Source: Akkermansiaceae bacterium
GTDB taxonomy: Bacteria; Verrucomicrobiota; Verrucomicrobiia; Verrucomicrobiales; Akkermansiaceae
NCBI GenBank assembly: GCA_903827375.1
Contig: CAIKHZ010000315.1
Coordinates: forward strand, 1-64,000
DNA: 64,000 nucleotides
Reading direction: 5' to 3'
Below are positions 1 to 11,200 of this stretch, one piece after another (the first letter of the stretch is position 1; the number at the start of each line of letters is the position of its first letter). The notes below the pieces were generated by a model. That model ran no database searches. It saw only the letters and a program-made list of their open reading frames with translations, and was not told the DNA's origin. The translations under genes were made by a program, and so were the position numbers.

Positions 1-189
1 ACGAAGCGGTAACAGCGGCGAATTTGCAAGTAGCGGCACCGTGAATGCTGCTTTGAGGACTGCCCAAAAATGGAGGGTTCGTAGCCGAGAAGCCGCGTGA
101 ACTTCAAATTCCAAATAGGTTGGCACGTCCATCGCTATTGGCTGGCGCGTGAGTTCAAATTTTTAGTGGGCTTTAGGGTGGAAAACGAT

Positions 190-915
190 TCAAAAATCAG
201 CAATGTCCGTGAAAATTGTGGTCGCCGTCCGCCGCTGGAGGACTTGCGCCAAGGGACTGGTGCCCGTGGCGGCCAGCGAGTGGCGAAGCGCGGCCTGCTT
301 GCCCGGGCCTGACGCGAGCACCCACACGGCACGGGCGGCGGCCAGGGGCCCGTGGCCCAGACTGATGCGCTGAGGCGGCGGCTTGGGTGCGTCAAAGACG
401 GGCAGGAATACAGCAGATAGATTCGCAGCACTTACCCCATCATCCGGGAAAAGTGACGCCACATGGCCGTCCTCGCCCATGCCTAACATCGCGAGATCGA
501 GCCTTGGCATTTCGCCGGTGGTGCAGGAGCAAACTTGCAGGATTTTGCTGGTGGCCTCCTGAGCGGCGGCGTCCGGGGCGAGTTCGCCGCGCAGACGGTG
601 AATATTTTTTTCAGGTACGGCAGCGGGTAGCAACAGCGCCTCGTGTGCCAAGCGGAAGTTGCTTTCGGGGTCGTCGGGAGGCACTCCGCGCTCGTCCGCC
701 CAGAAAAACTGCACCTGCTTGAAGTCCACTGCACGTGCCGCCGCCATGGATGCCGCCATAGCCAGCAATTTGCGCATCACCCGGCCGCCGGACAAGGCCA
801 CCGTGAAGTCGCGACCCGTGGCTGGGGTTGCCGCAATGGCATCCAACCACGCTGCCGCAGCGGCAGCCACGAGCGCGTCATCGTTTGGAAAGGAGAGGAT
901 TTGGAATTGGCTCAC
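190..915 (-). CDS. pgl: 6-phosphogluconolactonase
   Basis: 241-aa ORF; TVALSGGRVMRKLL, FFWADERGVPPDDPESNF and LGMGEDGHVASLFP are 6PGL/NagB-fold motifs; lies 15 bp downstream of zwf. Confidence 0.93.
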   Translation of the reverse strand: MSQFQILSFPNDDALVAAAAAAWLDAIAATPATGRDFTVALSGGRVMRKLLAMAASMAAARAVDFKQVQFFWADERGVPPDDPESNFRLAHEALLLPAAVPEKNIHRLRGELAPDAAAQEATSKILQVCSCTTGEMPRLDLAMLGMGEDGHVASLFPDDGVSAANLSAVFLPVFDAPKPPPQRISLGHGPLAAARAVWVLASGPGKQAALRHSLAATGTSPLAQVLQRRTATTIFTDIADF

Positions 916-930
916 GGGGATTGCTATATG

Positions 931-2523
931 TTAGGGATTGCGAGGCTCGCGCCAAGCGCGTCCTGATTGCGTTAGGAGTTCATCGGCCAGATGTGGTCCC
1001 CAGTTGCCAGCCGGATAGAACTCGCGTTTATCCAGCGGGAGGCCGTCCCAGCCGGCGCGGATCGAATCGACGATTTCCCATGCTTGTTCGACTTCATCGC
1101 GGCGGATGAACAGGGTGGCGTCGCCGATAATTGCATCCAGCAGGAGTCGCTCGTAGGCTTCTGGCGTGTACGCGCCAAACTCACTGTCATAGCTGAAATG
1201 CATCCGAACGGGGCGCAATCCGTAACCCACACCCGGCACCTTGCCGGTAAAGCGCAACGAAATGCCCTCGTCCGGCTGCAGCCGAAGCGTTAGGGCATTG
1301 GCATCGAGCAGCGGGCCGCACTGTGCCGCAAACAACACATTGGGAGTGGGCTTGAACTGAACGCGCACCTCACTGGCGCTGAGTGGCAAGGCCTTGCCGG
1401 TGCGCAGATAGATCGGCACGCCGGCCCAACGCCAGTTATCGATGAACAACTTGGCGGCCACAAAGGTTTCGACGTTGGACTGAGGATTGACTTTCGACTC
1501 GGAGCGATAGGCGGCTTGTGCCTCACCCGCTACGAAGCCCTCGCGATATTGTCCGCGCACGACGTTTGCTGCGACTTGGTCTGGGCGCAGGCGGCGCAGT
1601 GACGAGAGGAGTTTGACTTTTTCGTCGCGCACTGGTTCGGCATCCAGCGAAACGGGTGGCTCCATGGTGACCAAAGCGAGCACCTGCATGAGGTGGTTTT
1701 GGAGCATGTCGCGGAGTGCGCCAGCTTCCTCGTAATAGCCGCCGCGTGAGCCGACGCCGAGTTTCTCACTGACGGTGATTTGGATGTGATCGACGGCGTC
1801 TCGGTTCCAGAGTCGCTCGAAGATGGAATTGGCGAAGCGGAATGTGAGGATGTTCTGGACGGTTTCCTTGCCCAGATAGTGGTCGATGCGGAACACCTGT
1901 TGTTCGTGGGCAAAACGGGTGAGTTCGTGATTGAGTTTGCGGGCGGAGTCCAGATCGCGGCCGAAGGGTTTCTCGATGACCAATCGCTGCCAGAAGCCAT
2001 GGTTATCCCGGTGCAATAACTTCGCCTCATGCAGGTGCCCTGCCACCACACTGAATTGGCTCGGCGAGGTCGCTAGATAAAATAACAAATTTTGTTGCAG
2101 CTCGGGCGTCGGAAAACTCTGAATGTGCTCCGCAAGCTTGGCGTAGGCAGCAGCGTCGCCGAGGTCCCCTTGGCAGTAGTCCACCCGTTGCGCAAAAGCC
2201 TCCCACACCGGCTCATCCACCGGTTGGCTTCGCGAAAACGCCGCCAACGCCTCGCGCAATTCCGCCCGCCACGACGCCGCAGATTTTTCCCGCCGGGCGA
2301 ACCCGATGATCCGGAAATCCGACGGCATCTGCCCGTCCTTGCTCAAATGATAGAGCGCCGGCACCAGTTTGCGGGCCGTCAAGTCTCCACTGGCCCCGAA
2401 AATCACCAAGGTACACGGCTCCACCGCCTTGCGGACATGGTCGAGTCGGCAGGTCATTAATTCGTCCATGTCTTCGGTGTGGTGCATCTGGCGCCACTGT
2501 GCGGCAGTCCCGCCGGAATTCAA
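931..2523 (-). CDS. zwf: glucose-6-phosphate 1-dehydrogenase
   Basis: VIFGASGDLTARKLVPALYHL (Rossmann), RIDHYLGKETVQNI (active site), VIEKPFGRD. True start may be one of the internal Met codons (near 2487 or 2469). Confidence 0.96.
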   Translation of the reverse strand: MNSGGTAAQWRQMHHTEDMDELMTCRLDHVRKAVEPCTLVIFGASGDLTARKLVPALYHLSKDGQMPSDFRIIGFARREKSAASWRAELREALAAFSRSQPVDEPVWEAFAQRVDYCQGDLGDAAAYAKLAEHIQSFPTPELQQNLLFYLATSPSQFSVVAGHLHEAKLLHRDNHGFWQRLVIEKPFGRDLDSARKLNHELTRFAHEQQVFRIDHYLGKETVQNILTFRFANSIFERLWNRDAVDHIQITVSEKLGVGSRGGYYEEAGALRDMLQNHLMQVLALVTMEPPVSLDAEPVRDEKVKLLSSLRRLRPDQVAANVVRGQYREGFVAGEAQAAYRSESKVNPQSNVETFVAAKLFIDNWRWAGVPIYLRTGKALPLSASEVRVQFKPTPNVLFAAQCGPLLDANALTLRLQPDEGISLRFTGKVPGVGYGLRPVRMHFSYDSEFGAYTPEAYERLLLDAIIGDATLFIRRDEVEQAWEIVDSIRAGWDGLPLDKREFYPAGNWGPHLADELLTQSGRAWREPRNP

Positions 2524-2554
2524 GAGCCAACCGATTTCCGGGCCTTAGCCGACC

Positions 2555-4075
2555 TCATTTGGGACGCGGCCTGTCTTGTGGCGGTTGCGGCGGCTTGGGC
2601 GGCGGATTGCTGCCACCAAGCAGGCCGTTGAGAACGCCGCCAAGGGTGCCACCAAGGGTGCCGGCGGCAGAGTCGATGACTTCGACGCCTTTGCCGACGG
2701 CTCCAGACTCGCCGAGGATGGAACGAGTGAATTTGAGGACTTTTTCGCCGGTTTCTGGGATAACGTCGAACATGCGGTTTTGCGCGGCGTCCATCAGCCG
2801 TTTCGTTAGATCCTCCTCAGGATCGTCGAGAGTGCCGGAAATGTGCAATGGGCTCCAGAGCATGCCGCGTTCGCCGGGGAGGAAGACCACAGTTTCCGCA
2901 CCTGGGATGGCGGCGAGGGTGCCGGGTGCCAGGCCCAGGCGCAACAGTCCGTCGAGCGATCGGCCACGGATTGTCAGTTGGCCTTCGAGCCGGACGAGGC
3001 TTTCGCTGGAGAGCACCAGATTGGTCAGAGAGATCTCACCTTGCTGCCAGCGCCAATCGGCGCGGGCGTCACTGAGGTTGAGCACCCGGAAACGGCGGGT
3101 GTCGGCATAGGCGGCGAGCGAGTCGAGCATTGGCAGGGCGGTGAGCACGCCATTTTTGAGGGTGAGGGTGCCGGTGGCGAGTGGGCCGGTGCTGCGGTGT
3201 TCGATGATAAACGAGGAGGCTACGTCGCCGGTGAGGCGTTTGGACCAGTCGGCGCTGAGCAACTCATCGCATTTGATGCCGCGCAAATTTCCTTCGGCGG
3301 CATATTGTTGAAGTTTGGGAATCCACTCGCCGCTGGCATCAAGGCGTCCCTGTTTGAAGATGGACGCTGTGGCATCAGTGACAAAAAAGCCGCCGTTTTG
3401 ATAGCGAAGGCGCACTCGGTCGATGTCGATGGCGGGGAGCCAGGGCCACGGGAGTCGGAGGCGGCCGCCGTCGATTTCGGCGCGATAGGTATGCTTGTCG
3501 CTGGTTCGTTCGACGCCCACCCGCATCCCGTAGGCGAAGAGATCGCCGTCGTCGAAGGTGGCCTTGATGATGAGTTCGCGCAGGTCCAAGCCGTTGATTT
3601 CGACGGTGGTGGGAAGCCAGCCGTGTTTCGCCGGGATGGCGGATACTTCATCTGGAAACGCGATGGAGAGGGCTGAGGCATTGGAATTGGAGCGGGCATC
3701 CAAGTTGATTTCGACGCGGTTGACGCTGGCACCGTAGAGGTCCCAGACGCCGCGGCGCACGCCGGCGAGGTTCACTTCGGAGTGCAGGCGGTCGGCATGC
3801 AGCGAGCCGATCACCCCCCGGCCGTTAGCCTCAAAGGCGGCGGTGTCCACCACCAAACCATCCCAGTCGAAGCGGGTGAACTCGCCGGTCATGCCAAGCG
3901 CTTTGCTGACTTTGGCAGAGAGCAAGCGGCGGAAGCCATCGGAGTGGAGGTAGCTTTTGAGTGACCAGTAGCCGAGGGCCGCGCCGAGCACGCCGACTAC
4001 GAGGGTGGCCACGGCGAGGCGTCCCAGCCATCCGCTGGTTGGGGCTCCACGTCGTTTTCTGGATCGGCGGCTCAT
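2555..4075 (-). CDS. AsmA-like / DUF3971-like envelope protein
   Basis: 506 aa; N-terminal TM anchor (LAVATLVVGVLGAALGYWSLKSYL) followed by a long beta-rich region (EFTRFDWDGLVVDTAAFEANG...), Pro-rich C-terminus. Confidence 0.55.
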   Translation of the reverse strand: MSRRSRKRRGAPTSGWLGRLAVATLVVGVLGAALGYWSLKSYLHSDGFRRLLSAKVSKALGMTGEFTRFDWDGLVVDTAAFEANGRGVIGSLHADRLHSEVNLAGVRRGVWDLYGASVNRVEINLDARSNSNASALSIAFPDEVSAIPAKHGWLPTTVEINGLDLRELIIKATFDDGDLFAYGMRVGVERTSDKHTYRAEIDGGRLRLPWPWLPAIDIDRVRLRYQNGGFFVTDATASIFKQGRLDASGEWIPKLQQYAAEGNLRGIKCDELLSADWSKRLTGDVASSFIIEHRSTGPLATGTLTLKNGVLTALPMLDSLAAYADTRRFRVLNLSDARADWRWQQGEISLTNLVLSSESLVRLEGQLTIRGRSLDGLLRLGLAPGTLAAIPGAETVVFLPGERGMLWSPLHISGTLDDPEEDLTKRLMDAAQNRMFDVIPETGEKVLKFTRSILGESGAVGKGVEVIDSAAGTLGGTLGGVLNGLLGGSNPPPKPPQPPQDRPRPK

Positions 4076-4136
4076 AGGCGGGAGTTCAACTTGTGGTTGG
4101 GCAGGGGCATGCCGGAGGGTGGGAGGATTGAAGGCA

Positions 4137-5591
4137 TCAGGGTTTGGGCAGGTCGATGGGTGTTTCCGGGGGCGGGTTGGCTGGCAGGCTAACTGCTGAC
4201 TCTGAAATATTGCGTGCGAAGATCTTGTTCATGCGGTCGAGGTACTTCGAGAGATTGTCTTCGCGGTTGTGGGGTTGGGCCGCCAGCCGTTGCTTCAGGC
4301 TCAGGTAATCTTCGAACACACCGCTGGTTTGGCGGGCCCGGGTGATCTCAAACCAATCCAAGTAATCCCGGGCTCGGCTGGCCTTTGCTTGCAGAGTGCG
4401 TCGAGTTTCCAGCAGTTCCGCCAGCTGGACCGCAGTTTTTTGGGTCTTGTGGCGGGCAATGGCGGCAAGGGTCGTTAGATATTTTTCGATAATCGGACGG
4501 TATGACGGGAAACAGCGGTAACTGAGGCGCACCAATTCGTCCTGCGCTAAGCGGACGGCTTCGGCGCGCTCGATGGGCTTGAGGGCCTCGAGCAGTTGCC
4601 AGTCGCTGATGGGCTTGCGCTGTTGGCCGCCTTCAGCGGTGGCGAAGTTCAAGTGCAGAGCGTCGTCGAGCGCTGTCTCGGATTCCGGGATGGTCAGAAT
4701 CTCGGTGAGGGTGGGGGTGGTCAATTCGGCGAGTTGGAGGTCTCTCCACTTGGCCAGACTGGTTTCTGAGAGGTTGAGATCGGGGAAATGGCGGCGTAGC
4801 AGGGCGGGCATTTCGCCGTCGAAAGCGGCTGACTGCGAGAGGAAAGTGAGGAATCCCTCGCGGCCTTGGGGTTGCCTGAGAAGGGCCATGACGAGGGCAC
4901 CAGAGGACACGCGGAAGGTGGCGTGCATGACTCCGTCGAGTTCCTCATACTGGCTTTCATTTAAGGTGAAAAGTTCTTCAAGTTTGAACAGGCCACCGTG
5001 TTTGAAGAGAGCCTCGTACAAGCGACGGTCATTGGATTTGAGCTTCCAGGCGGTGGCCTCTCGCAAGCCCTCGACCAACCATGGCGCGACCATCAGCGGG
5101 GTTTCCGGTTGACCTGGAGTGCGACCGCGCAGAGCCCGTTCGTAGAGCAGCGCGGTGGTGATGGTGTGTTTGAAGAATTCGGATTCGATGCCTCGGCCCA
5201 GATGCACATCCAGTCGCAGATCATCGCCCGCCTCGCTGAACAACAGCTTCATCGCCACCGAACGCTGCGGCAGCGGGTCGCCCGGCTTGCCATGAAGGAA
5301 AATCGATACTGGCACTTTCCAGGCGTCTTTCTCCCCGGTGAGCAGCAATAAATCATCCTTGGTGTCCTCCGCCATCATGGCAACCGTCCCACGAAGCAAC
5401 CCGTCAGCACCGCTTACCCGGAATTGGCCGCTGCGACTCGTCGCCTGCTCAGCGCCCGGAGCTCCCGGGCTGGGAGGAGGCAGCACTGGAACCGGCAGGG
5501 TGGCCACATCCGGCACCGGCAAGGCCTGCGGGGGCTCCGCGCCGGGTGTGGCGGCGGCGAGGGCAAGCCCGAGCAGGAGGGTGGGTTTCAT
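4137..5591 (-). CDS. hypothetical exported protein
   Basis: 484 aa, signal peptide MKPTLLLGLALAAATPGAEPP; ATG overlaps the upstream gene's stop (ATGA, 5588-5591). Confidence 0.6.
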   Translation of the reverse strand: MKPTLLLGLALAAATPGAEPPQALPVPDVATLPVPVLPPPSPGAPGAEQATSRSGQFRVSGADGLLRGTVAMMAEDTKDDLLLLTGEKDAWKVPVSIFLHGKPGDPLPQRSVAMKLLFSEAGDDLRLDVHLGRGIESEFFKHTITTALLYERALRGRTPGQPETPLMVAPWLVEGLREATAWKLKSNDRRLYEALFKHGGLFKLEELFTLNESQYEELDGVMHATFRVSSGALVMALLRQPQGREGFLTFLSQSAAFDGEMPALLRRHFPDLNLSETSLAKWRDLQLAELTTPTLTEILTIPESETALDDALHLNFATAEGGQQRKPISDWQLLEALKPIERAEAVRLAQDELVRLSYRCFPSYRPIIEKYLTTLAAIARHKTQKTAVQLAELLETRRTLQAKASRARDYLDWFEITRARQTSGVFEDYLSLKQRLAAQPHNREDNLSKYLDRMNKIFARNISESAVSLPANPPPETPIDLPKP

Positions 5592-6295
5592 GGGTTGGGA
5601 GGGCTGATGGCGGGTGGTTGCGGCCCATGCGGATCGAAGGTAATGCTGTCATCGGCGAATTTAACCTTGGGGATTTCGCTGAAGCCGAGGCGGAGTTCTT
5701 CGGGGAAGACTGCCGCCAAGCCTTTGAAGGCAGGCAATACCAAGTGCAAAAACCCTTGCGGCACCGCCAACCTGCCAAAACGTCCACCACATTTTGGATA
5801 TGGCAAATAGGGATGAAACGCGCCACCATGGAATTGCACGTTGCTCGTCGGCCCATCCTCACTCTCGGATTGCTCAACCTGCAGGTACATCGAGACCGTG
5901 AAGGGATGGCCCATCACCTTGCGCTCCAGCACCACTTCTGCACGCCCATCCTCCAACCGCACCCATACGGCGTCCAGGGACACGTGCTCGGCGAACTTGC
6001 CGCCTTGCTTCGTCTGGAGCGTGCTTCGCAGCCAACGATTGACCTCGCCTTGGCTGAATTTGACCGGATACGAGTGATCAAGTGCATTTTGCAGCAGCGC
6101 CTTCACGTCAAGCGGAAGCGCCGGGCCACTCTCCGGGGAGTCGCTGCGGACGTCGCTCAAATCCTGAGGCTGGGCCATGAAATAGATGGCGACACCCAGC
6201 CCGGCTGCGAAAATCACCAGCACGAGCACAAGGGCTCTGAAGAGGCAGCCGCGCGGAGCTGTGGGGGATGTTTTCGCGTCGTTGCCGTCGTCCAT
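5588..6295 (-). CDS. hypothetical membrane-anchored protein
   Basis: 235 aa, single N-terminal TM (LFRALVLVLVIFAAGLGVAIYFM); 4-bp overlap with the next gene. Confidence 0.55.
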   Translation of the reverse strand: MDDGNDAKTSPTAPRGCLFRALVLVLVIFAAGLGVAIYFMAQPQDLSDVRSDSPESGPALPLDVKALLQNALDHSYPVKFSQGEVNRWLRSTLQTKQGGKFAEHVSLDAVWVRLEDGRAEVVLERKVMGHPFTVSMYLQVEQSESEDGPTSNVQFHGGAFHPYLPYPKCGGRFGRLAVPQGFLHLVLPAFKGLAAVFPEELRLGFSEIPKVKFADDSITFDPHGPQPPAISPPNP

Positions 6296-6443
6296 GCCGA
6301 TGGCTTAGCACGGGTCGGCGAGCTTGCCAAGGCGATTGCGTGACGGGTTCTGAGAAGAAGTTGTCAAAATTTCAGCAATTTTAGTGGCAATCATCGTCTC
6401 AGCAGTTAGATTTGTCAGGAACCATTTCCAATTCACCCCCTTC

Positions 6444-6707
6444 ATGCAACTCCACGTCCGCGCCAGCCCAAACGCCCGTCGAAGTGAAATCGTGGGTTGG
6501 GAGGAGGAGGCGCAGGTGGGGCGGGTGCTGCGGGTGCGGATTGCCGCGCCGCCGACGGAGGGCAAGGCAAATGCCGAGCTGCGCGAGTTTCTGGCGAAGT
6601 CGCTGGGTCTTTCCAAGTCAAGGGTCACCTTGGAAAAAGGCGCGTCGTCCCGCTACAAAACATTTCGCATCCCGGATGGAACCCATATACCGGCCACAAC
6701 CGGTTGA
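6444..6707 (+). CDS. DUF167 / YggU family protein
   Basis: MQLHVRASPNARRSEIVGW...RIAAPPTEGKANAELREFLAKSLGLSKSRVTLEKGASSRYKTFRI is the DUF167 signature; start trimmed from ORF 6384. Confidence 0.85.
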   Translation: MQLHVRASPNARRSEIVGWEEEAQVGRVLRVRIAAPPTEGKANAELREFLAKSLGLSKSRVTLEKGASSRYKTFRIPDGTHIPATTG

Positions 6708-6735
6708 TGGACACACGAAATCGCATTGTGCGATG

Positions 6736-7899
6736 TCACTTCTTGCTGCCGAAGCGGTAGATCGTCGTGCTCTTGAGCTCCTTGCCTGGCTTGAGAATGG
6801 TGCTGGGGAAGGTCGATTGGTTAGGTGAATCCGGATAATGCTGGGTTTCGAGGCAGAAGCCGTTGCGCAGCTCATACTTTTTGCCGGACTTGCCCGTGAG
6901 CTTGCCATCGAGGAAGTTGCCGCAATAAAATTGGATACCCGGCTCGGTGGTGAGCACTTCCATGGTGCGGCCGCTGCCCGGTTCGTACACCTTGGCAGCC
7001 AGCGTGAGCTCGCCACTCTGGTTGTCGAGCACCCAGTTGTGGTCATAGCCACCGCCAAATTTCATTTGCTCGTCCTCGGCGTTGACGCGTGCACCGATGG
7101 CAGTGGGTTTGGTGAAGTCAAACGGCGTGCCGGCCACCGGGGCGAACTTGCCGGTGGGGATGAGTCCGGCGGTAACCGGGGTGATTTTTCCGGCTGCGAG
7201 CATCAATTCGTGCCCAAGGATGTCGCCATTGCCTTCCCCCTTGAGGTTGAAATAACTATGCTGGGTGACGTTCACCGGCGTGGCCTTGTCGGTAGTGGCC
7301 GCATACTGGATTTTCCACTCGTTCTTATTGCTCAGGGAATAGGTGACGCTCAGGCTGAGGTTGCCAGGGTAGCCTTCCTCGCCGTCCTTGCTCACATAGG
7401 TGAACTTCACCCCTTGCGAACCATCCTTGTTGAGAAGTCCTTCGCCTTTCCAAACCACCTTGTCGAAGCCCTTGAGGCCACCGTGCAGCGAGCACTTGAT
7501 GCCACCGGGATCGTTGTTGGTGGCCAGCGTGTAGTCCTTCCCATTGAGACTGAACTTGCCATTGGCGATCCGATTGCCATAGCGGCCAACAATCGCCCCG
7601 AAATAGGGCGTATCCGCGATGTACTCGTCCACCGTCTTGTAGCCGAGCACGATGTCGGCGAGCTTGCCGTCACGATCCGGCGTCTCGAGGCTCAAAACGA
7701 TGGCACCGTAGGTCATGGCACGGAGTTTGACTCCATTGCTGTTGGTTAGGGTGAACACCTCCACGGCAGTGCCATCGGTGGTCTTGCCAAATGCTTCGCC
7801 TTTGGGGGCCGCAGCTTTAGGCGCGACGGCCTTGGGGGCTTCAGCAGCCAGCGCGCAGCTGCTCAGTGCGGCGATGAAAAACAGGGCGGTAGATTTCAT
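6736..7899 (-). CDS. galM: aldose 1-epimerase, exported form
   Basis: Signal peptide plus GRYGNRIANGKFSLNGKDY, CSLHGGLKGFDKVVW, VNVTQHSYFNLKGEG, TEPGIQFYCGNFLDG, LETQHYPDSPNQ. Confidence 0.93.
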   Translation of the reverse strand: MKSTALFFIAALSSCALAAEAPKAVAPKAAAPKGEAFGKTTDGTAVEVFTLTNSNGVKLRAMTYGAIVLSLETPDRDGKLADIVLGYKTVDEYIADTPYFGAIVGRYGNRIANGKFSLNGKDYTLATNNDPGGIKCSLHGGLKGFDKVVWKGEGLLNKDGSQGVKFTYVSKDGEEGYPGNLSLSVTYSLSNKNEWKIQYAATTDKATPVNVTQHSYFNLKGEGNGDILGHELMLAAGKITPVTAGLIPTGKFAPVAGTPFDFTKPTAIGARVNAEDEQMKFGGGYDHNWVLDNQSGELTLAAKVYEPGSGRTMEVLTTEPGIQFYCGNFLDGKLTGKSGKKYELRNGFCLETQHYPDSPNQSTFPSTILKPGKELKSTTIYRFGSKK

Positions 7900-8279
7900 A
7901 GTCAGTTCGGGTTCGTTGATTGGTTGGTTGTGGGTGAATCGGACAACTTCGGCCGCAGAGTCCGGTTTTCAGACACCGGCTTCAAGCACAATGTCCAACT
8001 TTTTGCGGGTTCCGACCGAGGCATGCCTAACAAATCATTTCGTAAAAAAGACATGAATTTCGCTTATTAGACATTGCCTCATCACCTAGTTTACTGTTTG
8101 CATAAGCATGAAGTTTGCACCCTGCATCGGCATCCCGGCATCGGGATTCAGTCTCAGGCTCGTATTTCACTAACCCCCCCCAATAACCCAACTCTCCCCC
8201 ACGGGCCGCATTGTGCCTCGTGTCTCAGTTGGCGTCAATAGACCCAGTTCGCACTTTAGCCCAATCAGAAGTCAAAAAC

Positions 8280-11200
8280 ATGAAACCTAACACCCGTATT
8301 CAAAAACCCAACAGGAGGTCCGGTCGCTGGCTGGCGAGTGCCTCATTCGCCCTCACAGCCCTGGCCTGTGTGGTTCCGGCCATGGCCGCGAGCAAGTACT
8401 GGGACACCGCCACCACCGCAAACCTCCAGTTCGGCAACGGCAACTGGGACACCGGCAGTACCACGCTGTGGAGCACTGCTACGGGCGGCAGCAGTCCGCT
8501 GGTGAGCTGGGCCAACGATGACGATGCGTTTTTCCAAACCGCAGGGGCCAACGTCGTGACCATCACCTCGTCGGTTAGGGCGAAGAGTTTCACCATCACC
8601 ACCAACTCCACGGTCCTCACACTCAATGGCGGTACTTTGCAACTCGGAAGTGCCGGGGCCAACGGCAACCTGACAGTGGGCGGCAACCAGGATACTTCGG
8701 TGATCAGTTCCAACGTGCAACTTCTCGGCAGCAACCCGACTTGGAACATTGGCCGGATTCTAGCAATCACCGGGCCGATCTCGGAAAGCGGCGGTTCCTA
8801 CGGCTTCACCCAAGCCACCGGCACATCAACCCTCAAGCTCTCCGCCGGCAACACCTATACCGGCAACACCACCGTCAACGCCGGCACACTGAATCTGACT
8901 ACATTCACCGGTGCCTCCCCCAATTCCAACGTCACAGTGGCCGCCGCTGGCACTCTGAGTCTCGACAGCGCGTCTGGCACCTACGCCGCCTCGGTCACCC
9001 GTGCCAAGGGCGTCACCCTCAACGGCGGCACCCTGATTGTCACGGGGGCAGCGGCCGGCAATACCAGCGATGCGATCACTAACGCGCTGACCCTTGGCTC
9101 TGGCAGTTCGGTGGTGACTGTCACGCCGAATGCCGCGACAAATGCCCAGTTGCAGGCGGCCAGCTTGCTTCGCAACGTCGCCGGCGGAGTGCTTTTCCGC
9201 GGTGCGAACCTCGGCAACAATACCCTGGCATCCACAACCGCCAACACCGGCAATATCAATTTCACCAACGCTCCCACCTTGGTTGGCGGCAGTGGCAGCG
9301 CCGGCAGCACCACCGTCAGCATCCTGCCTTATGCGATAGGTGACAATGCCGTGGCTGGCACCGGGACTGATTTGGTAACTTACGATGCCAACGGCGTTCG
9401 CCGCCTGGCCAGCAGCGAATACCTCACAACGCTGGCTGCGGGGAATGCCACTCTGGATAACGTCAAACTCACCACTGCCCTAACCGGCATCAACAGCGCC
9501 ACCACCGCCAACGCATTGGTGTTAGGCACGGGTGGCAGTCTCGACGGCAGCGACTTGCTCAGTCTGAACAGCGGCGCGATCGTGGCCCTCGACAACACCA
9601 GCATCGGCAATACCACCCCGGGCAGTCTTGCCCTTGGCGGTGCTGAGGGCTGCGTGACGGTCATCACCGGCAAAACCCTCACCATTGGCAGCGCCCTGAG
9701 CGGCACCAACGGCCTGAGTAAAATGGGGGCCGGTATTCTGGTTCTCAACGGCAGCAACAGCGGGCTGAGCGGCACGACGACCTTGGCCCTCGGCACCCTC
9801 AAACTCGGCAATACCAACGCTCTGGGTACAGGCACCTTGACCATCCTCGGCGGCACACTCGATAGCACCGTGGCCAACCTGGTCAACGCCGGTAGCAACC
9901 CGCAAAATTGGAATAGCAATTTCACTTTCACCGGTACCCAAAACCTCAACCTTGGCACCGGCGCGGTCACCCTCAATGTCGCGCCTACTGTCACCGTCTC
10001 AGCCAAGACACTGACGGTCGGTGGGGCCATCACCGGCACCGGCCTTACTCTAACCAAGGCAGGGGCTGGCACCATGGAGCTTTCCTCAACGGGCAGCACA
10101 CTGAACAACCTAATCGTCTCCGCAGGCACCTTCAATCTGGACAATGCGCTGGTGACCCCGTCTTTGGTCTTGCAGAATGCCACCGACCCGCTCGACATCA
10201 AGGGTACCACTCCGAGTTTCCTGATGAACTCCGGAACACTAACCGTCCCGGGCAGATGGCGCTTGGCCCACGACGGCAATTATGCTCTGGCCACCATCAC
10301 CGGCGGAACGATCAACCACACCGGCGGAGCGTCGCTTGAACTCGGCTTCAACCAAGGGCGCTGCGCGGTGACGTTTGGTGGCACGGCCATCTACAACGGC
10401 AGCGGACGAACCCTCGACATGTCGAATGCGAACTCCTGCAATACTCTAACTGTCGTTAAGGACACCGCCAGCGCCACCTTTGGCGCGATCAATATCAACA
10501 CCACCAACGGCGGAGCCAACCAATACGGAATCATCAAAGTTTCAGATACGGCATCCTTGACAGGCACCTCGATGCAAGTTGGCGTGAGCCAAAACCAAAA
10601 CAATGCCAACGTGTCCCTGGCCACGGTGAACCAAACTGGCGGCACCGTCACCATCAACGGCACCGTCACGCTGGCGTCAAGCAACGTCCTGCTCAATACC
10701 ACGCTCGGCACCCTCAATCTGCAGGGTACCTATAACCTGGCAGGCGGTACTCTAAGCGCTACCCAAATCTTGGGCGGAAATGGCACCGGTGTCGGTGCCC
10801 AGGCCCGGTTGGATTTCCATGGTGGCATCTTAGCAGTCAATGCTGCCGCGACCACGCTACAGACGGCTGATTTCATCAAGCTAGCCAACACCGCCGCAAA
10901 TGATGGCAAAGCCTATATCTATGAAGGGGGATCTATCGACACTGGCAGCAAGTCGGTCACGATCAACCAGCCATTGTTGGCACCCACCGGATCCGGCGTG
11001 GCGAGTATCCCATTCTCAGGCACAGTGACCACCGGCTTCTTCGTCGCGCCCGCCGTGCGAATTACTCGTGGCACCCTCGACACCACTGGCACCGGCGCAA
11101 CCGCCACCGCAGAAATCAATCCCCTAACGGGCGCCTTCACCGGGATCACCATCACCAACCCCGGAACCGATTACACGGTCCCACCCACCGTGGTGTTGGA

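Noticed and set aside
2843-3676. 277-aa plus-strand ORF
   Set aside because: Antisense shadow of the AsmA-like gene; composition typical of reverse-frame translation and no recognisable motif.
5546-6343. 265-aa plus-strand ORF
   Set aside because: Antisense to 5588-6295, which has a signal anchor and is coupled to its neighbour.
6838-7749. 303-aa plus-strand ORF
   Set aside because: Antisense to galM, whose family motifs are unambiguous.
9380-10279. 299-aa minus-strand ORF
   Set aside because: Antisense to the repeat adhesin; low-complexity V/L/P translation.
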